Of a stretch of 64,000 nucleotides of DNA, positions 17,992 to 27,380 are shown in pieces. Origin of the DNA: Alphaproteobacteria bacterium. GTDB taxonomy: Bacteria; Pseudomonadota; Alphaproteobacteria; Rhodospirillales; WMHbin7. Positions within the stretch are counted from its first letter, which is position 1. Every line of letters starts with the position of its first letter. Both the position numbers and the translations under genes were made by a program. The stretch is from positions 2,154 to 66,153 of the forward strand of contig JADGAX010000005.1 of the NCBI GenBank assembly GCA_015231795.1. The letters are read 5' to 3'. The notes under the pieces are model-generated. The model was not told where the DNA came from. It saw only the letters and a program-made list of their open reading frames with translations, and made no database searches.

Positions 17992-19313
17992 GGCTCTTCC
18001 TTGCTTCCACTTTGATTCTGTTTTTCCTGGCCCCGTTTGTCGCGCAGGCGGTCCCAATAGTCCAGGCGTTTCCTGATTTCGCGCTCAAAGCCGCGCTCGG
18101 CGGGGTTGTAGAAGCGCTGACGGCGCATGCCGTCGGGAAAGTAATTCTGCCCGGAAAAGCCGTCGGGAGCGTCATGGTCATAGGCATAGCCGTCGCCATA
18201 GCCCAGATCCTTCATCATGCGCGTCGGCGCGTTCAGGATATGCATGGGGGGCGTCAGCGAGCCGGTCTCGCGGGCGGCACGCTTGGCAGCACCTTCCGCC
18301 TTGTAGGCGGCGTTCGATTTAGGGGCCGTACCCAGATAGATCACCAATTGGGTCAGGGCCAGTTCCCCTTCGGGCGATCCCAGACGCTCATAAGCTTCCC
18401 AGGCGGCGATGGCTTGGGGAAGCGCGTTGGGGTCGGCCAGCCCCACATCCTCGACCGCGAAACGCGTCAGGCGTCTGGCGATGAATTTAGGGTCTTCGCC
18501 GCCGGCCAGCATGCGGGCGAACCAGTAAAGGGCGGCATCGGTGTCGGAACCGCGCAGGCTTTTATGCAGCGCGCTGATCAGATTGTAATGACCCTCCTGC
18601 GCCTTGTCGTACAAGGGCAGGCGCTTTTGCACCGCTCCCGCCAAACCGGCCACATCCAATTTCGATTCGGGCGGCAGACGGAACACTTCCTCGGTCATGT
18701 TCAGGATGTAGCGGCCATCGCCGTCCGCCATGGCGCGCAGCGCGCTGCGGCCATCTTGCGTCAGGGGAAGGGGACGGCCTTCTTCCGTCTCGGCCCGGAC
18801 CAACAACTTTTCCAGGGCGTCGTCGTCCAGGCGTTTGAGCACCAGCACCTGACAGCGCGACAAAAGGGCGGCGTTCAGTTCGAAACTGGGATTCTCGGTG
18901 GTGGCGCCCACCAAAATCACCGTGCCGTCTTCCACATAGGGCAGGAAGCCGTCTTGCTGGGCGCGGTTGAAACGATGGATTTCGTCGATGAACAACAAGG
19001 TGCCCTGACCCATCTGACGCCGCCCCTTGGCGCTTTCGAACACTTTGCGCAGGTCGGCGACGCCCGAGAAGACCGCCGACAAAGGTTCGAAGATCAGCGA
19101 CGTATGCTCGGCCAGCAAGCGGGCGATGGTGGTCTTGCCGCAGCCGGGCGGCCCCCACAAGATGATCGAGGTCAGCCGACGCTGCGCCACCATGCGGCCC
19201 AACGGCCCTTCCTTGGCCAACAGATGGTCCTGGCCCACCACCTCGCCCAGATTCATCGGGCGCAAGCGGTCGGCCAGCGGGCGCTGGACTTGGCGTTCGA
19301 AAAGCGTGCTCAC
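17988..19313 (-). CDS. rarA: Replication-associated recombination ATPase RarA (MgsA)
   Basis: AAA+ clamp-loader-like ATPase acting at stalled replication forks. 441 residues: Walker A GPPGCGKTT (54-62), Walker B LLFIDEIHRF, sensor region VGATTENPSFE with the arginine finger LLSRCQV, and the C-terminal tetramerisation domain (RGSDTDAALYWFARML). GTG start at 19313 overlaps the protease stop by four bases. Length and motifs are standard. Confidence 0.95.
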   Translation of the reverse strand: MSTLFERQVQRPLADRLRPMNLGEVVGQDHLLAKEGPLGRMVAQRRLTSIILWGPPGCGKTTIARLLAEHTSLIFEPLSAVFSGVADLRKVFESAKGRRQMGQGTLLFIDEIHRFNRAQQDGFLPYVEDGTVILVGATTENPSFELNAALLSRCQVLVLKRLDDDALEKLLVRAETEEGRPLPLTQDGRSALRAMADGDGRYILNMTEEVFRLPPESKLDVAGLAGAVQKRLPLYDKAQEGHYNLISALHKSLRGSDTDAALYWFARMLAGGEDPKFIARRLTRFAVEDVGLADPNALPQAIAAWEAYERLGSPEGELALTQLVIYLGTAPKSNAAYKAEGAAKRAARETGSLTPPMHILNAPTRMMKDLGYGDGYAYDHDAPDGFSGQNYFPDGMRRQRFYNPAERGFEREIRKRLDYWDRLRDKRGQEKQNQSGSKEEP

Positions 19314-20704
19314 CCGCCGCCCACCTGAATGGTGATCGGTCTGCCTTCCCGCTTGACCTGGATGGCCCAGGCCTTGGCGGGGCCTGCCAGGGGTTTCTTC
19401 AGATCGGAAACCAGCGCGATGGCCACGCCATTCACCTTTTCCACGATATCGCCGGGGCGCAGCCCCACCTGATGGGCGGGCGAGCCGCGCTTGAAGGACA
19501 GAATCATCACGCCCATGGGCGCGCCGTCGATCCCCATCTCTTCGGTCAACGCCGGATTGAGATTGGCCACCGTCGCCCCCGAGAGGGGATTGCGCCCGGA
19601 AATCTCGGTCAAATCGCGCGCTGGTTTCTCGGGCGGCGCGATCAGGGGCATGGCCAAGCTGATGTCTTGGCCCTGACGCAGCCCTTTCACGGCGGCGGTT
19701 TCGCCAACCCCCAAGGTGGCGATGCGAAAGCGCAGCGCCTGGGTGTCGGAAACGTCATGGCCATTGATGCTGAGAATGACGTCGCCGCGCCGCAACCCCG
19801 CCTTGTCGGCGGGGCCTTGCGCCACCACCGAGGTGATCAGCACGCCCGAAGGCCGGGGCAATTTCAGGTTCTGGGCGATCTCGCTGGTCACCTCCTGGCC
19901 CGATGCCCCCAACCAGGGGCGCACCGCATGGCCGGTGGACAGAATGCCCGCCAGCGTCGCCTTGACCATGCTGGAGGGAATGGCGAAGCCGATACCGTTC
20001 GAGCCGCCATCCTTGGAATAGATGGCCGTGTTGATGCCCGCCAGCTTGCCGTCCATGCCGACCAGGGCGCCGCCCGAATTGCCGGGATTGATGGCGGCGT
20101 CGGTCTGGATGAAGAATTGAAAATCCGTGATGCCGACCGAGGTGCGGGCCAGGGCCGAGACGATGCCGGTGGTGACCGTCTGCCCGACGCCGAACGGATT
20201 GCCGACCGCCATCACCATGTCGCCCACTTCCAGCGCGTCCGAATCGCCCATCTGCAAGAAGGGCAGCTTCTCGCCCTTGACCTCGATCTTCAGCACGGCC
20301 AGATCGGTTCTGGGATCGGCGCCTACGATCTTGGCTTCGAATTCGCGCTTGTCGGACAGAACCACCGTGACTTCGTCGGAATCCTTGATCACGTGATGGT
20401 TGGTCATCACCACGCCCTCGGCGCTGACGATCACGCCCGAACCCAAAGATCGCTGGATGCGTTCTTGCGGAACGCCCATGCCGAATTGCTCGCCGAAGAA
20501 TTGGCGAAAGAAGGGGTCGTTGAACAGGGGCGACGGCGCTCTGGCCTGCACCACTTTGCGGGTATAGACATTGACCACGGCGGGCGCGGTGGCCTTGACC
20601 AGCGGCGCGAAGGTCAAGCGTATCTGTTCGCGGCTTTGCGGCACCGTTTGGGCCATCGCGGGAAAGGCGAACAGCATTGCCGCCAACAGAATGAACATGC
20701 GCAT
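19310..20704 (-). CDS. degQ: Periplasmic Do-family serine protease (DegP/DegQ)
   Basis: Periplasmic quality-control protease and chaperone, 464 residues. Signal peptide 1-18 (MRMFILLAAMLFAFPAMA). Trypsin-like domain with the triad H104 (TNHHVI), D134 (RTDLAVL) and S210 (NPGNSGGAL). Two PDZ domains follow (about 265-350 and 385-460), the second shown by GLRPGDIVEKVNG. Last in the local order after DUF1192, seven bases away. DegP and DegQ cannot be separated by sequence reading alone. Confidence 0.92.
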   Translation of the reverse strand: MRMFILLAAMLFAFPAMAQTVPQSREQIRLTFAPLVKATAPAVVNVYTRKVVQARAPSPLFNDPFFRQFFGEQFGMGVPQERIQRSLGSGVIVSAEGVVMTNHHVIKDSDEVTVVLSDKREFEAKIVGADPRTDLAVLKIEVKGEKLPFLQMGDSDALEVGDMVMAVGNPFGVGQTVTTGIVSALARTSVGITDFQFFIQTDAAINPGNSGGALVGMDGKLAGINTAIYSKDGGSNGIGFAIPSSMVKATLAGILSTGHAVRPWLGASGQEVTSEIAQNLKLPRPSGVLITSVVAQGPADKAGLRRGDVILSINGHDVSDTQALRFRIATLGVGETAAVKGLRQGQDISLAMPLIAPPEKPARDLTEISGRNPLSGATVANLNPALTEEMGIDGAPMGVMILSFKRGSPAHQVGLRPGDIVEKVNGVAIALVSDLKKPLAGPAKAWAIQVKREGRPITIQVGGG

Positions 20705-20711
20705 GCGCTTC

Positions 20712-20894
20712 TTACCTCTTGAACAGGGCGTCGGCGCCCGCCCTATGCTTGGTTTTCGCTTCGATGGCGGACTTGGCCCGCCCGATCTCGCCTTCGAGGT
20801 CCTGGATATAGGTCTTCAATTCCTCGACCGAAAGGGCGCCGAGGTCCGAAGGCTTCACGATGGGTTTCCTGGGTTCCAGTTCGTCGATGTTCAT
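20712..20894 (-). CDS. DUF1192 domain protein
   Basis: A 60-residue cytoplasmic protein of an alphaproteobacterial family of unknown function. The whole length matches the family pattern: LEPRKP near the start, then SVEELKTYIQDLEGEI, a short amphipathic and probably coiled-coil helix, and a basic tail. It sits divergent from a quinone oxidoreductase gene (56 bases between starts), an arrangement I recall as common for this family, which may mean a shared promoter region. Confidence 0.87.
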   Translation of the reverse strand: MNIDELEPRKPIVKPSDLGALSVEELKTYIQDLEGEIGRAKSAIEAKTKHRAGADALFKR

Positions 20895-20950
20895 GGCGAG
20901 CTTCCCGATGCTAAGATATGCCCTTTCCTGGACTTTAGCAGGCGCAAGCG

Positions 20951-21940
20951 ATGACGCAAACCATGACTGCCATTGAGATCAGCCAACCGGGTGGGCCAGA
21001 GGTTCTGCGGCCCGCCAGCCGCCCCATGCCCGCACCCGGTTCGGGTCAGGTTCTGATCAAGGTGGCGGCGGCGGGCGTCAACCGGCCCGATATTCTTCAG
21101 CGCCAGGGATTGTATCCTGCCCCGCCGGGCGCTAGCGACATTCCTGGGCTTGAAGTGGCGGGCGAGGTGGTGGCCCTGGGGGGCGACGTCGCCCCATCCA
21201 TGCTGGGCCAAAGCGTCTGCGCCCTGGTCACCGGTGGCGGTTATGCCGACCACTGCTTGGCGGACGCCTCACTATGCCTGCCGATTCCCAAAGGGTTGAC
21301 GGCTGTCCAGGCGGCCGCCCTGCCCGAAACCCTGTTCACGGTCTGGCACAATGTCTATGAGCGAGGCAGGCTTGAGACAAGCCACACGCTGCTCGTCCAT
21401 GGCGGCACCAGCGGCATCGGCACCACCGCCATCCAATTCGCCAAGGCCTATGGCTCGACCGTCATCGCCACCGCCAGGGGGGCGGAAAAGACCGCTGCCT
21501 GCCTGAAATTGGGGGCCGACCACGCCATCGATTCTTCTTGCCAGGATTTTGTATCGGAGGTGGCGCGCATCACCGCCAAGAAGGGGGTGAACGTCATCTT
21601 GGACATGGTGGGCGGGGATTACATTGCCCGCAACATCAAATGCCTGGCTGTCGAAGGGCGGCTGGTCAACATCGCCTATCAGGCGGGATCGACCGCAGAG
21701 ATCAATTTCATGCCCGTGATGCTAAAGCGCCTGACCTTGACCGGCTCGACGCTGCGCATTCAATCCTTGGCCGACAAAACCCGCATGGCGCGGGGTATTT
21801 TGGAAACCGTCTGGCCTTGGATCGAGGCAGGGCGGATCGAACCCGTCATCCACGCCACCTTCCCCCTGGCGCATGCCGCCGAGGCGCACCGGCTGATGGA
21901 AACGGGGACGCATACCGGCAAGATCGTTCTAATCGCCTGA
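20951..21940 (+). CDS. NAD(P)H-quinone oxidoreductase (zeta-crystallin/PIG3 type)
   Basis: Zinc-free medium-chain dehydrogenase/reductase, 329 residues. GroES-like N-terminal domain with AAAGVNRPDILQRQGLYP, typical of the PIG3/QOR subgroup, then the Rossmann domain with VHGGTSGIGTTAIQFAKA (NADPH binding) and DMVGGDYIARN. No zinc-binding cysteine cluster is seen. Likely reduces small quinones or enones. ATG 20951; a second Met four codons later is also possible. Converges with the pntB-like gene (12-base overlap of 3' ends). Confidence 0.9.
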   Translation: MTQTMTAIEISQPGGPEVLRPASRPMPAPGSGQVLIKVAAAGVNRPDILQRQGLYPAPPGASDIPGLEVAGEVVALGGDVAPSMLGQSVCALVTGGGYADHCLADASLCLPIPKGLTAVQAAALPETLFTVWHNVYERGRLETSHTLLVHGGTSGIGTTAIQFAKAYGSTVIATARGAEKTAACLKLGADHAIDSSCQDFVSEVARITAKKGVNVILDMVGGDYIARNIKCLAVEGRLVNIAYQAGSTAEINFMPVMLKRLTLTGSTLRIQSLADKTRMARGILETVWPWIEAGRIEPVIHATFPLAHAAEAHRLMETGTHTGKIVLIA

Positions 21941-22567
21941 CGCCGCTTCACGACCTTCCGGCAAGGCAAGGGCGATGCTGGCGGCTCCGACCAGACCGCC
22001 CGCCACGACCAACAGCAGATTGGCCAGCGCAAAGCCCAGGCTGGCCATGGCCCAACCCGTGGACGAAGCAAGCAACAGGCGCAAAGACAGGGGCTTTTCC
22101 CCATTGTCCAGCGACACCTTCCTACTGGCATAGGCGGGCAGCGATCCCGCAAAACCAGCCAGGCCAAAACCAGCCCCCAACCATAAAAAGCCCAGCAGGC
22201 CGATGGGAAGCTGGCCCGACACGCCGATCCCGAAGACGGCGGGCGTCAGCAAGGCGGCAACAGCGATCAGAACGGCGGCCAAGCCGATCAAGCCCTGCAT
22301 GACGGCGACCGCCTGCGCCAGCAGTTCCGGCTTCAGCCGCTTGACGGCCACGGTTCCCGCAGCCGCGCCGATGGCGATGCTTGCCGCGATGGACGTGTAG
22401 GCGATCACGTTGGGCAGCATCAGGGCGGCCAGGATGGCGCCCGCCATGCCAACCACGAGATAAACAAGTCCCCGCGTCCCGCCCTGCGCCGACGCCATGT
22501 CACGAATCGCCAAGATAAAAAGCGCGATCGCGCCCAGATAGACGAGCGAGGCGACGTCGCCAGTCAT
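21929..22567 (-). CDS. PntB-like membrane protein lacking the NADP(H) domain
   Basis: 212 residues, almost wholly hydrophobic with about seven membrane segments. It aligns by eye with the N-terminal membrane half of the true PntB encoded at 23103: SLVYLGAIALFILAI against [15 protein letters not shown], and STGWAMASLGFALANLLLVV against [20 protein letters not shown]. The C-terminal NADP(H)-binding domain of PntB is absent. The His of the Pnt[12 protein letters not shown] block is Gln here (AVMQGLIGLAA), and the [12 protein letters not shown] block with Asp and Asn is not conserved; in E. coli the matching residues matter for proton movement. It overlaps the preceding pntA-like gene by four bases. 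It is probably not a transhydrogenase; role unknown. Confidence 0.75.
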   Translation of the reverse strand: MTGDVASLVYLGAIALFILAIRDMASAQGGTRGLVYLVVGMAGAILAALMLPNVIAYTSIAASIAIGAAAGTVAVKRLKPELLAQAVAVMQGLIGLAAVLIAVAALLTPAVFGIGVSGQLPIGLLGFLWLGAGFGLAGFAGSLPAYASRKVSLDNGEKPLSLRLLLASSTGWAMASLGFALANLLLVVAGGLVGAASIALALPEGREAASGD

Positions 22568-22986
22568 GCCTCTTCTCCTGTCTTGTGCTGGTCCTTTGGG
22601 CTGGCCAGCCATCTTTGGCTGGCGACGACGCAGCCGAAAAGAACCTCGCTGGCAAGGCACAGGGCGAGAAGGCCCAGAATTTTTGACAAGGACATGCCGC
22701 CAGGGCTGGCCGCCAAAATCGCCACCACGACCAGCGACGAGGCAACGACGCCAAGAGCGCCCTTTACTTTGTCGCGGTTTGCCGCCGCCAATCCCTGCAC
22801 CGCCAGGAAGCCCACGAAACAGGCCAGCACGAAGGCGGCGAACAGCATGATCAAGGGCGGCTGGCCCATGGCGCCCTTGGCCCCCAGCATCTGGGCCTGT
22901 TGGGCCAGATCGGCCGCCAGGGCCGCCAGTGATTGGGTCTGATCGGCCAATGCCTTGGCCTGTTCGGCAAGCGTTTGCGGATCCAT
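22564..22986 (-). CDS. PntA membrane-domain-like small protein
   Basis: 140 residues: an Ala/Gln-rich helical N-terminus (about 1-38), then about three membrane helices. The first helix, [18 protein letters not shown], matches the start of the PntA membrane domain ([18 protein letters not shown] at the true pntA), and the N-terminal helix resembles the separate PntAB subunit of three-subunit transhydrogenases. The highly conserved [12 protein letters not shown] of PntA is lost (NRDKVKGALGVVASS). No NAD(H)-binding domain. Forms a four-base-overlapping pair with the pntB-like gene and follows pntB by 116 bases, so it looks like a diverged copy of the transhydrogenase membrane part. Confidence 0.72.
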   Translation of the reverse strand: MDPQTLAEQAKALADQTQSLAALAADLAQQAQMLGAKGAMGQPPLIMLFAAFVLACFVGFLAVQGLAAANRDKVKGALGVVASSLVVVAILAASPGGMSLSKILGLLALCLASEVLFGCVVASQRWLASPKDQHKTGEEA

Positions 22987-23102
22987 GACGCCCCTTTCGT
23001 TTCAGCGCGCCATGGTCCCAGAAATCGCGGCCCATTACAACGAAATCGGCCGCCAGCAGGGTAGCTGGCGACCGATCCGTTCAAGCCATGAAACTGGCGG
23101 GG

Positions 23103-24518
23103 TCAGCCTTTGATGACAGCCAGCACCTCGTCCAGCATCTTCTTGGCGTCGCCGAACAGCATCCGATTGTTCTCCTTGTAGAACAGCGGATTGTCGACGC
23201 CCGCATAGCCCGACGCCATCGAGCGCTTCATGACGATCGATGTCTTGGCCTTCCAGACTTCCAGCACCGGCATGCCTGCGATGGGGCTGTCGGGATCGTC
23301 CTGGGCGCCCGGATTGACGATGTCGTTGGCGCCGATCACCATGGCCACGTCGGTGGTCGGGAAATCGTCGTTCAACTCGTCCATTTCCAGCACGATGTCA
23401 TAGGGCACCTTGGCTTCGGCCAGCAGCACATTCATGTGGCCGGGCATGCGCCCCGCCACCGGATGGATGCCGAAACGAACATTGATGCCCTTCTCTCGCA
23501 GGATCTTGGTGATCTCGTACACCGTATGCTGGGCCTGGGCGACCGCCATGCCATAGCCGGGAACGATGATGACGTTCTTGGCTTCCAGCAACAACTCGGC
23601 GGTGTCGGCGGCCGAAACGGGAACCACCTCGCCAGCGGGCTGCTGGGCGGCGTCGCCCTTCTTGGCCGCTCCGCCGTCGCCGGTGCCGAAGCCGCCCGCG
23701 ATCACGCTGATGAAATGGCGGTTCATCGCCCGGCACATGATGTAGGACAGGATGGCGCCCGAGGAACCGACCAAAGCGCCCGTCACGATCAGAAGATCGT
23801 TCGAGAGCATGAAGCCGGTGGCCGCAGCCGCCCATCCCGAATAGCTGTTCAGCATCGAGACCACGACCGGCATGTCGGCCCCGCCGATGGCCATCACCAT
23901 ATGGACGCCGAAGGCCAGCGCGATGGCGGTCATCAGGATCAGCGGGAAAACGCCGCCCAACGCCGATTCGGCGTTGATGAAGACGTTGCCCATCCAGATC
24001 ACGACCAGCAAACCGGCCAGATTGATGAAATGGCGGGCGGGCAGCAGCAAGGGCTTGCCGTCGATCTTGCCCGACAGCTTGCCGAACGCGATCACCGAGC
24101 CTGAGAAAGTGACGGCTCCGATCAGGATGCCGACATAGATCTCCATCTCGTGGATGGCTTTTTCGGCGCCGGTGAACACGACCGAGGTGTCGATGTAGCT
24201 GGCATAGCCCACGGTGCAGGCGGCGAAGCCCACCAGGCTGTGCATCAGCGCCACCAGTTCGGGCATCTGGGTCATCTTGACCTTCTTGGCGGCGTACAGG
24301 CCGACCGCGCCGCCCAGCGTCATGGCGATGATGATCCAGGCGATGCCGCCCGACGACACGCGCGGCCCGAAAATGGTGGCCAGCACGGCGATTGTCATGC
24401 CGATGATGCCGTACCAGTTGCCGCGACGCGACGTTTCCGGATTGGACAAACCGCCCAGGCTTAAGATGAACAGAATGGTGGCTCCGATATAGGAGACAGT
24501 GGCCAAACTTGCAGACAT
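23103..24518 (-). CDS. pntB: NAD(P) transhydrogenase subunit beta
   Basis: Membrane and NADP(H)-binding subunit of proton-translocating transhydrogenase, which makes NADPH from NADH using the proton gradient. 471 residues: membrane domain (about 1-275) containing the conserved His in [14 protein letters not shown] and [20 protein letters not shown], then a soluble NADP(H) domain (about 290-471) with [33 protein letters not shown] and [10 protein letters not shown]. Starts 13 bases after pntA ends. Confidence 0.96.
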   Translation of the reverse strand: MSASLATVSYIGATILFILSLGGLSNPETSRRGNWYGIIGMTIAVLATIFGPRVSSGGIAWIIIAMTLGGAVGLYAAKKVKMTQMPELVALMHSLVGFAACTVGYASYIDTSVVFTGAEKAIHEMEIYVGILIGAVTFSGSVIAFGKLSGKIDGKPLLLPARHFINLAGLLVVIWMGNVFINAESALGGVFPLILMTAIALAFGVHMVMAIGGADMPVVVSMLNSYSGWAAAATGFMLSNDLLIVTGALVGSSGAILSYIMCRAMNRHFISVIAGGFGTGDGGAAKKGDAAQQPAGEVVPVSAADTAELLLEAKNVIIVPGYGMAVAQAQHTVYEITKILREKGINVRFGIHPVAGRMPGHMNVLLAEAKVPYDIVLEMDELNDDFPTTDVAMVIGANDIVNPGAQDDPDSPIAGMPVLEVWKAKTSIVMKRSMASGYAGVDNPLFYKENNRMLFGDAKKMLDEVLAVIKG

Positions 24519-24531
24519 TTCCCGTCTCCCC

Positions 24532-26118
24532 TTACTTGCGGAACATCGCCAGCATGCGTCGCGTCACCGCGAAGCCGCCGAACATGTTGACTGCCGTCAA
24601 AGCGATGCCGATGAAGGCCAGCACCCCGATCCAGAAATTCGGTCGGTCCACCCCCTCGGCCAACGGCGGCGCGATCTGCACCAGGGCACCGATGGCGATG
24701 ATGCTGGAGATCGCGTTGGTGACGCTCATGAGCGGCGTGTGCAAGGCGGGTGTTACGTTCCACACCACCATATAGCCCACGAAGCAGGCCAGCACGAAGA
24801 CCGTGAAGTGGCTAAGGAAGTTGGCGGGCGCATAAGATCCCACCAGCCAGAACAACAGGGCGCCCACGCCGAAGACGATGGCCAGATTCTTGAGCGGCAT
24901 CGGATCGCTGGAAGCGCCGTGCCCCGACTTCTTCTCGGGCGCCTTGACCGCCGCAGCAGGCTTGGCGGCGGGCGGAGCGGGCAGATTCAAGGGCGGCGGC
25001 GGCCAAGTGATCTCGCCCGCCTTGATGACGGTCAGGCCGCGGATGGCGTCGTCTTGCATGTTGACGTCGATGTTGCCGTCCTTGGTCTTGCACAGTTCCT
25101 CGGCCAGTCGGAAGAGGTTGGTGGCGTACAGCGTCGAGGACTGCTTGGCCAAGCGCGAAGGAAAGTCGGTATAGCCGACGATGGTGACGCCGTGCTTCAC
25201 CACCACCTGGCCCGGTTCGGTCAGTTCGCAATTGCCGCCCTGTTCGGCGGCCAAATCGACGATGACGCTGCCGGGCTTCATGCTTTTCACCATCTCGGCG
25301 GTGATCAGCCTGGGCGCCGGTTTGCCGGGGATCAGGGCGGTGGTGATGATGATGTCCACTTCCCTGGCTTGCTGGGCGTACATCTCGCGCTGGGCGGCCT
25401 GGAATCCCTCGCTCATCACCTTGGCGTAACCGCCGCCGCCCGAGCCTTCTTCCTCATAGTCCACCTTCACGAACTCGCCGCCCATCGACTTGACCTGATC
25501 GGCCACTTCGGGGCGCGTGTCGTTGGCGCGCACGATGGCGCCCAGGCCGACGGCGGTGCCCAGCGCCGCCAGACCGGCGACGCCCGCACCCGCCACGAAC
25601 ACCTTGGCGGGCGGCACCTTGCCCGCAGCGGTGATCTGGCCGGTAAAGAAGCGGCCGAAGTGATTGGCCGCCTCGACGACGGCGCGGTAGCCAACGATGC
25701 CCGCCATCGACGTCAGCGCGTCCATCTTCTGGGCGCGGGAAAGTTGGCGCGGCAACGAGTCCATGGCCAGCACGGTCACCTTGCGGGCGGCCAGTTGCTT
25801 CATCAGGTCTTCGTTCTGCGCGGGCCAGATGAAGCTGATCAGCGTTTGACCTTCCTTCATCAGCTTGATTTCATCGGCGCTGGGGGCGCGCACCTTGAAG
25901 ACGATGTCGCTGCCCGCCCACAGGTCGCTTGCCGTCGCCGCGATTTTGGCGCCAGCCGCCACATAGGCGTCGTCGAAGAAGTTGGCTCCGTCGCCAGCCT
26001 TGCTTTCAACGCAAACTTCAAAGCCCAGCTTGATCAGCTTCTCGACGACGTCAGGAACCGTCGCCACGCGCTTTTCGCCGGGAAATGTCTCTCTTGGAAT
26101 TCCTATGATGAGGGGCAT
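24532..26118 (-). CDS. pntA: NAD(P) transhydrogenase subunit alpha
   Basis: 528 residues from ATG 26118: NAD(H)-binding domain (about 1-375, [19 protein letters not shown] and [15 protein letters not shown]) fused through a Pro/Ala linker to the membrane region (about 435-528, [20 protein letters not shown]). This is the fused E. coli-type alpha subunit, unlike the split PntAA/PntAB of Rhodospirillum rubrum. An alternative ATG at 26148 adds ten residues and has a GAGGT-like site upstream; the family's usual start favours 26118. Divergent from the gene at 26407. Confidence 0.95.
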   Translation of the reverse strand: MPLIIGIPRETFPGEKRVATVPDVVEKLIKLGFEVCVESKAGDGANFFDDAYVAAGAKIAATASDLWAGSDIVFKVRAPSADEIKLMKEGQTLISFIWPAQNEDLMKQLAARKVTVLAMDSLPRQLSRAQKMDALTSMAGIVGYRAVVEAANHFGRFFTGQITAAGKVPPAKVFVAGAGVAGLAALGTAVGLGAIVRANDTRPEVADQVKSMGGEFVKVDYEEEGSGGGGYAKVMSEGFQAAQREMYAQQAREVDIIITTALIPGKPAPRLITAEMVKSMKPGSVIVDLAAEQGGNCELTEPGQVVVKHGVTIVGYTDFPSRLAKQSSTLYATNLFRLAEELCKTKDGNIDVNMQDDAIRGLTVIKAGEITWPPPPLNLPAPPAAKPAAAVKAPEKKSGHGASSDPMPLKNLAIVFGVGALLFWLVGSYAPANFLSHFTVFVLACFVGYMVVWNVTPALHTPLMSVTNAISSIIAIGALVQIAPPLAEGVDRPNFWIGVLAFIGIALTAVNMFGGFAVTRRMLAMFRK

Positions 26119-26406
26119 TTGTTGTCTCGCCTTGTTCAGGTTACCCATCGACGTTCGTGACCTCTGGAACGCCAAAGCGGAACCAGACGCCATTCCCTTG
26201 CCGCCGGTACTATATTTGCGAGCACCCTGTCCGGCAAGGAAGGAAGAGGAAAATACCCGTATTTTATAAGCATTTCCCCACCCCTGATGCCCCACCCCGC
26301 CCCCCCACTAGCGGGCAGCGCAGGCGGGGGGGCTTGAAGGCCAGCAACCGCCTATTACATGAGTAAATGCAAATGCTCTTATATCCCAAATTCTAAGGAG
26401 GCGTTC
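26119..26406. other. Divergent intergenic region pntA / 26407 gene
   Basis: 288 bases with no convincing gene. Near the middle is a GC-rich inverted repeat: GCCCCCCC at 26299-26306 and GGGGGGGC at 26326-26333 with a 19-base loop. The last 60 bases are AT-richer and end in AAGGAGG (26395-26401), the ribosome site of the plus-strand gene. No confident -35/-10 pair was identified. Confidence 0.5.
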
Positions 26407-26853
26407 ATGAGCGGCTTAATCGACGGTTTCGACAGTTCGGGCATCGTCACCGTCAACCGGGTGATCCTGAAACCGGCCTTTACGGTGGACGATCTGGAAG
26501 AACGGGTGGCCGTTCTTTGCGAAAATGTGAAAACCTATCATTCCGAAACCGGCTTCGTGGGCGGCTTCGTCTGCCTGAATTCGGGGCGCATTTCGAATGA
26601 AGGCTCGACCATCGGCCAGCCGGTGGAAAGCGACGTCAAGGGCCGAGAGGCCCTGATCGTCACCTTCTGGAACAGCTTCGAAGAGCACGAGCAATCGCAC
26701 CGCTCGCCCACCTTCCAGCCCTTGTTCAAGCAGGTGCTGGAATTGTGCGAGAACGGCAACGAGGAAATCGCCTACAGCATGCTGTGGTCGGGCAAGGCCT
26801 ATTCGAAGGAAGAGGCCAAACTGGCCCAGGCGGCGAAGGCGAAGGCCGCTTAG
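26407..26853 (+). CDS. Unknown protein, possible dimeric alpha-beta barrel (ABM-like)
   Basis: 148 residues, soluble. The layout (VTVNRVILKPAF, then GFVGGFVCLNSG, EALIVTFWNSFEEHEQSHRS and a C-terminal SMLWSGKAY strand) resembles small mono-oxygenase-like alpha-beta barrels in which W-N-S-x-E-E-H precedes the central helix; this is a fold guess, not an assignment. The tail is Ala/Lys-rich. The start is well supported by AAGGAGG five bases before ATG 26407. Its stop overlaps the convergent hemerythrin stop by four bases, and the hemerythrin/DUF2249 neighbours hint at a redox or nitric-oxide role. Confidence 0.6.
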   Translation: MSGLIDGFDSSGIVTVNRVILKPAFTVDDLEERVAVLCENVKTYHSETGFVGGFVCLNSGRISNEGSTIGQPVESDVKGREALIVTFWNSFEEHEQSHRSPTFQPLFKQVLELCENGNEEIAYSMLWSGKAYSKEEAKLAQAAKAKAA

Positions 26854-27362
26854 CTTTCCGAGAATTTCATCGCCAATTCGGCATCGGTCATCGGATCGAG
26901 CAGCGCTGAGATGGCCGACAGAAGGCCCATTTCCTCTTTCTGGATGTGGAACACCTCGCGCTCGACCATCTCGAGGCCCAGGCTGTGGAACTGTTTCCAG
27001 CTTTCGGGCGTGAAGCCGTCTTGCATGGCGGCGCGGGCCAGGACGCCCAATTCCTGCGCCACCGGGCGGATCATGCCGTGTTCGTGGGCCAAGAAGGTCG
27101 TCATCCCAGTCTCGCCCGCTTCGGCCAGGGCGGGAAACAGATGTCCCTCCTCGAAGCCGAAATGGCGGGTGATTTCGTCATCGATGATGTAGGCCACGTC
27201 TTTCAACAGCGCCTTCACGACATCATTGGCACAGTCGGGCGGGCGCTTCGAAGTTTGGGCGACCAGGAATTGTTCGAGCTTTTGCAAAAGCGCGATCGCC
27301 TGCACATGATCTTGATGCAGCAATTGGCCGATCTTCGACGATATCGTAAACATGGTCTTCAA
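26850..27362 (-). CDS. Hemerythrin-like (HHE) protein
   Basis: 170 residues forming a helical bundle with the di-iron ligand pattern: H19 (LLHQDHVQ), H67 and E71 (HFGFEEGH), H93/H95 (LAHEHGM), H126, and H139 with E143 (HIQKEEMG). Such proteins bind O2 or NO, store oxygen, or assist iron-sulfur repair. A second Met at residue 4 (27353) is an alternative start. It follows the NnrS-like gene by 18 bases, same direction, so likely co-transcribed with it and with the DUF2249 gene. Confidence 0.87.
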   Translation of the reverse strand: MKTMFTISSKIGQLLHQDHVQAIALLQKLEQFLVAQTSKRPPDCANDVVKALLKDVAYIIDDEITRHFGFEEGHLFPALAEAGETGMTTFLAHEHGMIRPVAQELGVLARAAMQDGFTPESWKQFHSLGLEMVEREVFHIQKEEMGLLSAISALLDPMTDAELAMKFSES

Positions 27363-27380
27363 CCTTTCCTGTTGGTTCCG

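Noticed and set aside
26287-26340. Small coding gene in the GC-rich stretch before 26407
   Set aside because: Only homopolymeric C/G runs and an inverted repeat; no start with a ribosome site and no protein-like sequence.
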